Shown here one piece after another: positions 16,868-26,916 of a DNA stretch of 61,098 nt. Below the pieces are notes generated by a model. That model was not told where the DNA came from. It worked only from the letters and a program-made list of their open reading frames with translations, and did not search any database. Within the stretch, counting starts at the first letter, position 1, and every line of letters begins with the position of its first letter. The DNA comes from Bacteroidia bacterium (GTDB lineage Bacteria; Bacteroidota; Bacteroidia; Flavobacteriales; Flavobacteriaceae). The stretch is from assembly GCA_030427585.1 (NCBI GenBank), contig JAUIBW010000030.1, positions 1-61,098 on the forward strand, in the 5' to 3' direction. The position numbers and the translations under genes were made by a program.

Positions 16868-18715
16868 ATGTGCGGAATTGTAGGGTACATAGGGCATAGA
16901 GAAGCCTATCCAATTGTTTTGAAAGGTTTAAAAAGATTAGAATATAGGGGCTATGACTCTGCAGGGATAGCTCTTTACGATGGAAAAGACATCAAATTGT
17001 CTAAAACCAAAGGAAAAGTAGCAGATCTGGAAAAACGATTATTAAAAGAAATTCCTACAAAAGGAAATATAGGAATAGGACACACCAGATGGGCCACACA
17101 CGGAGTTCCTAATGATGTGAATTCGCATCCACACTATTCTAACTCGGGGAATCTGGTAATGATTCATAACGGAATCATAGAAAATTATGATGCTCTTCGT
17201 AAAGAGTTGATGAATCGAGGATATACATTTACCTCAGAAACCGATACCGAAGTATTAGTAAATCTTATAGAAGATGTAAAGACTAAAGAGAATGTAAAAC
17301 TAGGTAAAGCAGTTCAAATTGCTTTAAATCAAACTGTAGGAGCTTATGCAATAGCTGTTTTTGATAAGCAAAAACCAGATGAAATTGTTGTTGCAAGGTT
17401 GGGTAGCCCCCTAGCTATTGGGGTTGGTGAAGATGAGTTTTTTATTGCCTCAGATGCATCTCCGTTTATAGAATACACAAATAATGCAATTTACCTTGAA
17501 GATGGTGAAATGGCTGTTGTGAGAAGGAACAAAGGAGTTAAAGTAAGGAATATTAAAAATGATAAACTTGTAGATCCGTATCTGCAAGAACTGCAAATTA
17601 ATCTGGAGCAAATAGAAAAAGGAGGATACGATCATTTTATGCTCAAAGAAATCTATGAGCAGCCTAATGCGATTAGCGATACCTATAGAGGTAGAATGCG
17701 AGTTGCAGAAGGAATTATAAAAATGGCAGGTATCGATGATAATCTTGCTAAGCTATTAAATGCAAAACGTATCATTGTTATTGCTTGTGGTACCTCATGG
17801 CATGCAGGTTTGGTAGCAGAATATATTTTTGAAGAGCTGGTTCGTATACCTGTAGAAGTAGAGTATGCGTCAGAGTTTAGATATCGAAACCCGGTAATTC
17901 ATCAGGATGATGTTGTAATAGCAATATCACAAAGTGGTGAGACTGCAGATACAATGGCTGCAATTAAACTTGCCAAAGAAAATGGAGCCTTCGTTTTTGG
18001 AGTCTGTAATGTGGTTGGATCTTCAATCTCTAGAGAAACTCATGCAGGAGCTTATACTCATGCAGGACCAGAAATAGGAGTTGCTTCTACAAAAGCATTT
18101 ACTACTCAAATAACAGTGCTATCTTTAATAGCATTAAAACTGGCAGAAAGAAAAGGAACAATTTCTAATAGTGATTTTCATTATTACCTACAGGAATTAG
18201 AAAGAATTCCAGAAAAAGTTAAAAAGACTTTAGAATCTAATGATCATATTAAGTTTATTGCAGACACCTATAAAGATGCAAAAAACTTCCTGTATTTAGG
18301 TAGGGGATATAATTTTCCTGTTGCTTTAGAAGGAGCATTAAAATTAAAGGAGATATCATATATACATGCCGAAGGATATCCGGCAGCAGAAATGAAACAT
18401 GGCCCAATTGCGTTAATTGATGAACAAATGCCAGTTGTCGTAATAGCGACCAAAAAAGGACACTATGATAAAGTAGTGAGTAATATTCAGGAAATTAAAT
18501 CCAGAAAAGGAAAAATTATTGGCATAGTTACAGAAGGGGACATTACTGTAAAAGAACTGGCTGATCATGTTATAGAAATACCAGAAACAGAAGAATTTTT
18601 AACACCTCTCCTTACTACAATACCGCTACAGTTATTATCATATTATATTGCTGTAATGTTAGATAAAAATGTAGATCAACCAAGAAATCTTGCAAAGTCT
18701 GTAACTGTAGAATAA
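16868..18715 (+). CDS. glmS: glutamine--fructose-6-phosphate aminotransferase (isomerizing)
   Basis: The 615-residue, full-length enzyme makes glucosamine 6-phosphate for cell-wall and lipopolysaccharide precursors. The N-terminal amidotransferase uses Cys2 (MCGIVGYIGH). Two SIS domains bind the sugar: CGTSWHAG, SQSGETADT and STKAFTTQ are visible. The end NLAKSVTVE is the family's usual C-terminus. No ribozyme-like leader was seen. Confidence 0.98.
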   Translation: MCGIVGYIGHREAYPIVLKGLKRLEYRGYDSAGIALYDGKDIKLSKTKGKVADLEKRLLKEIPTKGNIGIGHTRWATHGVPNDVNSHPHYSNSGNLVMIHNGIIENYDALRKELMNRGYTFTSETDTEVLVNLIEDVKTKENVKLGKAVQIALNQTVGAYAIAVFDKQKPDEIVVARLGSPLAIGVGEDEFFIASDASPFIEYTNNAIYLEDGEMAVVRRNKGVKVRNIKNDKLVDPYLQELQINLEQIEKGGYDHFMLKEIYEQPNAISDTYRGRMRVAEGIIKMAGIDDNLAKLLNAKRIIVIACGTSWHAGLVAEYIFEELVRIPVEVEYASEFRYRNPVIHQDDVVIAISQSGETADTMAAIKLAKENGAFVFGVCNVVGSSISRETHAGAYTHAGPEIGVASTKAFTTQITVLSLIALKLAERKGTISNSDFHYYLQELERIPEKVKKTLESNDHIKFIADTYKDAKNFLYLGRGYNFPVALEGALKLKEISYIHAEGYPAAEMKHGPIALIDEQMPVVVIATKKGHYDKVVSNIQEIKSRKGKIIGIVTEGDITVKELADHVIEIPETEEFLTPLLTTIPLQLLSYYIAVMLDKNVDQPRNLAKSVTVE

Positions 18716-18754
18716 AGAGTTTTCTTAAATAAAGATCAATTAAAATATGGTAGC

Positions 18755-18786
18755 CCTATCTGAAAATTTTCGGATAGGATTTTTTA
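18755..18786 (+). terminator. intrinsic terminator after glmS
   Basis: CCTATC-type arms (18755-18760 and 18773-18778) extend inward with one mismatch and are followed by ATTTTTT. Confidence 0.75.
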
Positions 18787-18942
18787 GCTTATAATAGAGA
18801 TGGGATAGCAAATAAAACTGCTAAATGATGATAATGTGGTGTAATGGTTTTTTTAATAATGAAATCACAAAATTTTATCGATTTTATTGAAAGATTACTA
18901 TAAAAACGTATATTGTTGTCATAACTATTAAAACTTAGGGGC

Positions 18943-21705
18943 ATGAAAAAAATTACATTAGTAATAATGATGATGGTATGTATTATTGCTACTGCGCAAA
19001 CAACAATTAGTGGAAAGGTTGTTGATAATGGTAACCAACCTATTCCTGGAGCTAATATTGTATTAAAAAATTCTTCTTCAGGAACAGTAACAGATTTTGA
19101 TGGTATTTTTACTTTAACAGTTCAGGAATCACCCCCTTTTACAATAATAACCAGCTCTGTAGGGTTTGAATCTTCTTCAATAGATATATCTTTGCAAACT
19201 ACAGATTTGACTATTGTATTGAAAGCAGGTACAGAGCTGGATGAAGTAGTCATTTCAGCTTCCAGAACACCAGAACGTATCTTCGAATCCCCAGTGAGTG
19301 TCGAACGTTTCGGAATTAAAGAAATTAAAAATACACCTTCAGTCGATTTCTATGATGGATTAGAAAACCTTAAAGGGGTTGACATCAATACTAACAGTTT
19401 AACGTTTAAATCAATTAATACCAGGGGATTTGCAGCATTTGCGAATACTCGTTTTGTTCAATTGGTAGATGGGATGGATAATACTGCACCAGCTCTTAAT
19501 TTTGTGTTAGGAAACCTGTTAGGGATGACCGAACTAGATGTTAATAGTGTAGAACTACTGCCAGGAGCATCTTCTGCATTGTATGGAGCAAATGCTTTTA
19601 ATGGAATTCTGTTCATGACGAGTAAAAACCCATTTGATCACCATGGGATAAGTGCATATTTTAAAGGTGGAATTACCTCGCAAGAAGCAGCAGGAGATAA
19701 TGAGTTTTATGATTACGGAATTAGAGTTGCACATAAGTTTTCTGAAAAATTCGCCGCAAAAGCTAATTTCTCGTATCTACGAGGTACAGATTGGTTTGCA
19801 ACCAATACCGTTAATGTTTTAAATCCGGCTACGAATAGATCAGACCCTAATTATGATGGGCTTAATGTATATGGCGATGAGGTAAGTACAAATATAAGAG
19901 GAGTAGGAGAAGCTCTTGTAAATAGAGGGATCTTACCGGCTGGAGCCGAAAACTTGCTTCCAGATGAGAGTGTTAGTAGAACAGGATATAATGAACAAGA
20001 CTTAAATGCTAATAAAGCAGAAAGTATAAAATTTGATGCAGCATTACACTATAGGCCATTTGCTAATGATTTTGAAGTTATTTATAACGGAAAAGTAGGT
20101 AGAGGAACTACAATTTATCAAGGAGCAAATCGATATTCGATTCGTAATTTTTTCTTACAGCAGCATAAATTAGAATTCAAAAATGATAACTTTTTTGTTA
20201 GAGGATATTTAACAGATGAAAGTGCAGGAGATTCTTATGATATACGATTTACTGGAATTAATATTAATAGAAAATGGAAAGACGACCAAACTTGGTTTGG
20301 TGAATATGCAGGCGCATTTGTTCAGGCAACCTTAGCTGGCCAATTGCCAGAACAGGCCCATCTTATTGCAAGACAAACAGCAGATACAGGTCGTCTTATA
20401 CCAGGAACACCAGGATTTGAACAAGCTTTTCAAACCGTAACCAATGATCCGAATCTATTAACCGGATCAAAATTTCAAGATGCTACTCAGTTAAGACACG
20501 TAGATGTTAATTATAATTTAAGTCATATTACAGGAGATTTTGCAGATATTCAGATCGGAGGATCGTTTAGAGAATATAAACTAAATTCTTCGGGTACAAT
20601 CTTTACAGATTTTGATAGACCCATAAGATATTCTGAATACGGAGCCTATACACAAATTCAGAAAAAATTTGCAGACGAAAGAGTAAAAGTAACAGGATCT
20701 GTGCGATATGATAAATCAGAGTTGTTCGATGGTAATTTATCGCCTAGATTATCAATAGGATATACCTTGGGTACTGAAAGAAATCACAATATCCGAGCTT
20801 CTGTGCAAACGGGATTCAGAAATCCAACTACACAGGATTTATATATTGGTTTAGATGTTGGGCGTGCAATATTGGTTGGATCAGCTAAAGATAATCTAGA
20901 CAGAGATGTAAGGACATTTAGTGATTTAAGTGGCGCTGGAGAAACCATTGTGGGGTCAAATACTGTTACTATAATTGGAAGAGCCGCTTATGAAAACTCA
21001 TTTTCGGCAAATTCTGTAGCAAATGGAGCACCAGAAGCTTCTAATGCCAATCTTGTTGAGCCAGAAAAAATTACTGCTTTCGAAGTAGGATACCGTGGTA
21101 AAGTAAAGAAATTTATTATTGATCTGAGCGGGTATTATAACCAGTATACAGATTTTATATCAAATGAAAATGTGATTGTACCATTGTATGGTCAGGTGGG
21201 AGACGGAACATTATCACTTCTTGCGCTACAGAATGATGATTTTAAGGTGTATCAAGCCTATACAAATTCAGATGTAGATATAAAATCTTTTGGAGCTACA
21301 ATTGGTGTAAATACCAGAATTCCTGGAGATTTTGATTTAGGAGTTAATTACACATATGCCGAACAGGATTTTGATAAAGATAAAGATCCTGATTTCGTAA
21401 CTAATTTTAATACCCCAAAGCATAAAGTAAAAGCTACTCTAGGACATGCAAACTTGTTTAAAAACTTTGGCTTTAATACCAGTTATCGTTGGAGTGATAG
21501 TTACTTCTGGGAAGCATCATTTGGTAATGGAAATATACCGTCTTTCTCGGTTATCGATGCCCAGATAAATTATAAAATTCCAAAATTGAAAACTACTCTT
21601 AAAGCGGGTGCAACCAATATTGGAGGGGATGAATATTTTACGGCATTTGGAACTGGATTTATTGGATCCCAGTATTATATAGGCTTGTCAATAAATAATT
21701 TGTAG
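18943..21705 (+). CDS. TonB-dependent outer-membrane receptor
   Basis: The 920-residue protein has a signal peptide, a carboxypeptidase-regulatory-like domain (about 20-100, ISGKVVDNGNQPIPGANIVLKN), a plug domain (ELDEVVISASRTPERIFESPVSVE ... LDVNSVELLPGASSALYGANAFNGILF) and a C-terminal beta-barrel that ends in an aromatic-rich strand (GSQYYIGLSINNL). It should import a nutrient across the outer membrane with TonB energy. The partner gene is an SGNH lipoprotein 32 bases downstream rather than a SusD, so the ligand may be a lipid or ester. Confidence 0.9.
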   Translation: MKKITLVIMMMVCIIATAQTTISGKVVDNGNQPIPGANIVLKNSSSGTVTDFDGIFTLTVQESPPFTIITSSVGFESSSIDISLQTTDLTIVLKAGTELDEVVISASRTPERIFESPVSVERFGIKEIKNTPSVDFYDGLENLKGVDINTNSLTFKSINTRGFAAFANTRFVQLVDGMDNTAPALNFVLGNLLGMTELDVNSVELLPGASSALYGANAFNGILFMTSKNPFDHHGISAYFKGGITSQEAAGDNEFYDYGIRVAHKFSEKFAAKANFSYLRGTDWFATNTVNVLNPATNRSDPNYDGLNVYGDEVSTNIRGVGEALVNRGILPAGAENLLPDESVSRTGYNEQDLNANKAESIKFDAALHYRPFANDFEVIYNGKVGRGTTIYQGANRYSIRNFFLQQHKLEFKNDNFFVRGYLTDESAGDSYDIRFTGININRKWKDDQTWFGEYAGAFVQATLAGQLPEQAHLIARQTADTGRLIPGTPGFEQAFQTVTNDPNLLTGSKFQDATQLRHVDVNYNLSHITGDFADIQIGGSFREYKLNSSGTIFTDFDRPIRYSEYGAYTQIQKKFADERVKVTGSVRYDKSELFDGNLSPRLSIGYTLGTERNHNIRASVQTGFRNPTTQDLYIGLDVGRAILVGSAKDNLDRDVRTFSDLSGAGETIVGSNTVTIIGRAAYENSFSANSVANGAPEASNANLVEPEKITAFEVGYRGKVKKFIIDLSGYYNQYTDFISNENVIVPLYGQVGDGTLSLLALQNDDFKVYQAYTNSDVDIKSFGATIGVNTRIPGDFDLGVNYTYAEQDFDKDKDPDFVTNFNTPKHKVKATLGHANLFKNFGFNTSYRWSDSYFWEASFGNGNIPSFSVIDAQINYKIPKLKTTLKAGATNIGGDEYFTAFGTGFIGSQYYIGLSINNL

Positions 21706-21737
21706 GCTACGATTAAAAAACAATAAAAAAAGAACAA

Positions 21738-23222
21738 ATGAATACTCAATATAAATGGTTAATACTCCTGTTAATTTTTGGATATATTTCTTGCGAATCA
21801 GATGATGATGCTTCTACTATAGGAGAAGAAGTAGTAATTACTGCAGGGACTGCTGATTTTTCAAAATTTGTTTCCTTAGGAAATTCTTTGGTTGCCGGAT
21901 TTACCGATGGAGCTTTGTTTATTGCTGGACAAGAAAACTCAATGCCTAATATTTTGGCAAAGCAATTTGCTCTGGCAGGAGGAGGGGAATTTACACAGCC
22001 TTTAATGAATGATAATATCGGAGGGGCCCTGGTAGCAGGAACCCCTACTTTAAATCCAAGGTTTTATTTTTATAGTGATCCTAATCCAGATCCGCCTAAT
22101 GAATCGGGACCGCGATTATTAGGAACTACCCCAGGAGATGCTACTCCAGAAATACCTACCACAGAAATAACAAATATAATATCAGGGCCTTTTGGTAATA
22201 TGGGAATTCCTGGAGCCAAAAGCTTTCATTTACCTGCAGCAGGATATGGTAATGTAGCAGGGTTACCAAGTATGGCTAACCCTTATTTTGTGAGAATTGC
22301 TTCTAGCCCTACAGCATCTGTACTCGGAGATGCTATGGCTCAGAATCCAACATTTTTCTCGTTATGGATCGGTAATAACGATGTCCTGGGATACGCTTTG
22401 TCGGGAGGAGACGGTACAGATCCAATTACAGATGAAACCATATTTACGCAGGCTTATAATGCAATAGTTACCACGTTAACTTCTGGTCAGGCAAAAGGAG
22501 TAGTGTTTAATATTCCTGATGTAACATCTATACCACATTTTACAACTGTACCTTATAACCCTGTTCCTTTAGATGCCGCAACAGCAGGAGCGGTTAATCA
22601 GGGATATGCGGCCTATAATGCAGGATTATTGCAAATAGAAGGGCTTGGAGGAATTGATGAAGTAGAAAGAAAAGCTAGGACAATTGAGTTTGTAGCAGGG
22701 CAAAATGCAGTAGTAATCGAAGATGAAAGCCTAACAAATCTAACAGGGTCTGGCTTGCCAAATTACAGACATGCCACTGCAGAAGATTTATTGGTATTAC
22801 CAAGTTCTTCTTTTATAGGCACAACAGTTGGAGGAAATCCATTATTAATAAACGGAGTTTCAGTTCCTTTAGAAGATAAGTGGGTGTTAATACCTAGCGA
22901 ACAACAAAAAATATCTGCAGCGACAACTACGTTTAATACTATAATAAGTACAGCAATACAGCAAGCTGGTTTAGCATTTGTAGATGCAAATACAATTCTT
23001 AAAGAAGCTTCAGAAAATGGAGTGATGTTTGATGATTTTTTATTACAGGATGATTTGGTTTTTGGTGGTGCTTTTTCTTTAGATGGAGTGCACCCTACAG
23101 CTAGAGGCTATGCTTTTTTAGCAAATAAAGCAATAGAATCTATAAATACTACATATGGCTCTAATCTGCCAATGGTAAAGGCAGCAGACTACCCAACTTT
23201 TTATTCGCCTTTGTTAAAATAG
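21738..23222 (+). CDS. SGNH/GDSL-hydrolase-like lipoprotein
   Basis: The 494-residue protein has a lipoprotein signal (LLLIFGYISCESDD, Cys19). The SGNH blocks are visible: block I as VSLGNSLVAGFTDG, block III as WIGNNDVLGYAL, and block V as LDGVHPTARGYAF with the Asp-x-x-His pair. It should be a surface or periplasmic lipase/esterase. It is co-transcribed with the TonB receptor and may process that receptor's substrate. The substrate is not known. Confidence 0.85.
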   Translation: MNTQYKWLILLLIFGYISCESDDDASTIGEEVVITAGTADFSKFVSLGNSLVAGFTDGALFIAGQENSMPNILAKQFALAGGGEFTQPLMNDNIGGALVAGTPTLNPRFYFYSDPNPDPPNESGPRLLGTTPGDATPEIPTTEITNIISGPFGNMGIPGAKSFHLPAAGYGNVAGLPSMANPYFVRIASSPTASVLGDAMAQNPTFFSLWIGNNDVLGYALSGGDGTDPITDETIFTQAYNAIVTTLTSGQAKGVVFNIPDVTSIPHFTTVPYNPVPLDAATAGAVNQGYAAYNAGLLQIEGLGGIDEVERKARTIEFVAGQNAVVIEDESLTNLTGSGLPNYRHATAEDLLVLPSSSFIGTTVGGNPLLINGVSVPLEDKWVLIPSEQQKISAATTTFNTIISTAIQQAGLAFVDANTILKEASENGVMFDDFLLQDDLVFGGAFSLDGVHPTARGYAFLANKAIESINTTYGSNLPMVKAADYPTFYSPLLK

Positions 23223-23240
23223 AATGTGTAATCTAATAAT

Positions 23241-23275
23241 AAAACCCACTGTAGATACTCTACAGTGGGTTTTTT
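23241..23275. terminator. bidirectional terminator
   Basis: AAAACCCACTGTAG, an ATACT loop, then CTACAGTGGGTTTTTT. It lies between convergent genes and reaches the stop codon of the minus-strand one. Confidence 0.9.
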
Positions 23276-24548
23276 ATGCTGTTTGCTGAATAGAATGAGA
23301 ATTGTAATTTCTTTCTATTAATTGAAAATATATAGATAGTAAAAAAGATATAAGTATATATCCTAAAACTACAAATGTAGCTCCCCCAAAAATGGTATCA
23401 ATATCAAACCAACTACCATAGTAAAATATAAAATACAATCCCATTGCAAGCTTAATACATTCTGCAAACAAAGAAATTATATGTCGATCCATTAGAGATG
23501 TATAAGCAAATATTGAAATTGCCAGAAAGATAGCATAATTTACAATTTCAATAAACTCCAGATCTCCAACACTAATCAACAAATAATACATAAGTGCTAC
23601 TGTAATTACAAGCTGCGCCCATGACCACAATTTTAATACGAATGAACTTTCTGTTTTATACTTTTGTCTGGAATAAGGATTAGTAATGATCTGTATAGGA
23701 TATTTTTCTTTTACATCCTCTGGTCGCCATCCTGTAGGCATAAACCATATCCTAATTTTATCAAGCCAATTTTGAGTTCTCCAAGCATCTTTTAGTATCC
23801 CCCAAATGTGCATAAAATTGATAAAGAAAGGATTCCAGGTGTTTACGGGTTTTTTTACACCATAAATCGGAGGTTTGTCTGGTAATTCTTCTTGAAAAGT
23901 TCCAAAAAGTTTATCCCAAAAAATGAATACTTCAGAATAGTTTTTATCCAGATATTCATCGTTAATGGCATGATGAACCCTGTGATGAGAAGGAGTAACA
24001 ATAATATGTTCTAAAACCCCCATTTTGTTAATCAATCGGGTATGATACCAAAATTGAGCAAAGAAATGAATAGGGGCAACAAATGCAACTATATCTGCAG
24101 GGATGCCAATTAATGCCAATGGGATATATAGAAAAAAATAAATAGCAACTATTGCCGATACATTTTGACGTAGAGCACATGCCAAATTAAACTCTTCACT
24201 ACTGTGATGTATGATATGTCGGTTCCAGAATATATTTATAGTATGATTAAAACGGTGAGACCAATAGCCAACAAAATCCAACCCGATAAAGGTTAAAATA
24301 TAGATCAAAATTGTGGATTTAATTTCTATTAAAGCCAGATGTTCGACCATCCATTCGTAGCTTAAAATAATAACAGTAAGACCTATCAGGCTTTTGAGCG
24401 TGTTTGTGATACCAGAACTAATACTCGAAATTGTATCCATACCTTCATTAACTGGTATTTTTTTCCACCTACTAATTAAATATTCTATAAGTATAAGCAC
24501 AATAAAGCCAGGTATAGCATAGCTTAATGCCGTTGCATAAGTTTCCAT
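23274..24548 (-). CDS. sterol desaturase / fatty-acid hydroxylase family protein
   Basis: The 424-residue integral membrane protein has the three histidine clusters of the di-iron hydroxylase family: SHRFNH, RHIIHH and SHHRVHH. There are several membrane helices before and after the core. The C-terminal extension adds about four more. The likely substrate is a lipid such as a fatty acid or an ether lipid. It is transcribed alone. Confidence 0.9.
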   Translation of the reverse strand: METYATALSYAIPGFIVLILIEYLISRWKKIPVNEGMDTISSISSGITNTLKSLIGLTVIILSYEWMVEHLALIEIKSTILIYILTFIGLDFVGYWSHRFNHTINIFWNRHIIHHSSEEFNLACALRQNVSAIVAIYFFLYIPLALIGIPADIVAFVAPIHFFAQFWYHTRLINKMGVLEHIIVTPSHHRVHHAINDEYLDKNYSEVFIFWDKLFGTFQEELPDKPPIYGVKKPVNTWNPFFINFMHIWGILKDAWRTQNWLDKIRIWFMPTGWRPEDVKEKYPIQIITNPYSRQKYKTESSFVLKLWSWAQLVITVALMYYLLISVGDLEFIEIVNYAIFLAISIFAYTSLMDRHIISLFAECIKLAMGLYFIFYYGSWFDIDTIFGGATFVVLGYILISFLLSIYFQLIERNYNSHSIQQTA

Positions 24549-24726
24549 TTAACTAGTTTTATCTAAAAATAAGGAAAATATTTATTTCGAAAAACTAATT
24601 CATTCAAACAATTAGAGTCTACCATATAACCATAAAAAAAGAGATGTTATAGGAGTAGAAAAAAGAAGTATAATACTCCTTAAAAAAAACTAAAGAAATT
24701 GAGTTATTTTTTTCATTTTAAAAGAC

Positions 24727-24734
24727 TATATTTG
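24727..24734 (+). promoter_or_regulatory. -7 box of the atpDC promoter
   Basis: TATATTTG, followed by C, matches the Bacteroidota -7 consensus. It gives an 80-base leader before atpD. Confidence 0.6.
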
Positions 24735-24801
24735 CAGCCTGAAAAAAGCTAGTATTCAGTATAGTTGAGTACTTGATTTTTTTAACATAGTTAAATACTA
24801 A

Positions 24802-26328
<1,527 letters not shown>

Positions 26329-26337
26329 AACAGTGGT

Positions 26338-26412
26338 GAGAAGTTAGTAATTGAGTAGTGAGATTAATTTCTTTCTCATTATTGTCTAAATACTAATTAC
26401 TCAATACTTAAT
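26338..26412. repeat. inverted dispersed-repeat fragment between atpD and atpC
   Basis: GTAATTGAGTAGTGAGA and a partly complementary TCTCA...TAATTACTCAATACT face each other. Similar GTATTGAG words occur at 50951-50970 and 60953-60987. Confidence 0.5.
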
Positions 26413-26422
26413 ATTTAAAAAT

Positions 26423-26701
26423 ATGTATTTAGAAATAGTAACTCCAGAAGCAATATTATTTAGTGGTGAAGTAAACTCGGTTGCTGTGCCAGGAATAAAC
26501 GGAGAGTTTCAGATGTTAGATAATCACGCACCTATTGTTTCTTTACTGGGAAAAGGAGATGTAAAAGTGTATGGTGAGATGAATCTAGAAGAAGAAGTTG
26601 CTGATAAATTCACCAAAGGTGGAAACGGAGCAACACTACTTTCTATTACCTCGGGAACTATCGAAATGAAAGATAATAAGGTTATTGTACTTGCAGATTA
26701 A
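26423..26701 (+). CDS. atpC: ATP synthase F1 subunit epsilon (short form)
   Basis: The 92-residue protein has the N-terminal beta-sandwich only (MYLEIVTPEAILFSGEVNSVAVPGINGEFQML). The two C-terminal regulatory helices of the usual 130-residue subunit are absent, as is typical of Bacteroidota. It follows atpD after 94 bases that contain an inverted repeat. Confidence 0.93.
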   Translation: MYLEIVTPEAILFSGEVNSVAVPGINGEFQMLDNHAPIVSLLGKGDVKVYGEMNLEEEVADKFTKGGNGATLLSITSGTIEMKDNKVIVLAD

Positions 26702-26737
26702 TTAGATTACAATACTTAAATTATTCGTAAATATATA

Positions 26738-26776
26738 AATCCCTGTTGCATCCAGATGTAACAGGGATTCTTTATT
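26738..26776 (+). terminator. intrinsic terminator after atpC
   Basis: AATCCCTGTT and AACAGGGATT form the stem, followed by CTTTATTT. Confidence 0.8.
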
Positions 26777-26916
26777 TAAATCCTCTATGAAATTGATAGG
26801 ACAGTCTGTATAAATTATTGATTTTTAGATAAAATTATGTTAAACAGCCTTTTTTAGTAAAAAGGTTTTATACTTTTCCAGAGCATATTAATCACTCTAA
26901 TGTTAAAACCTTACAT

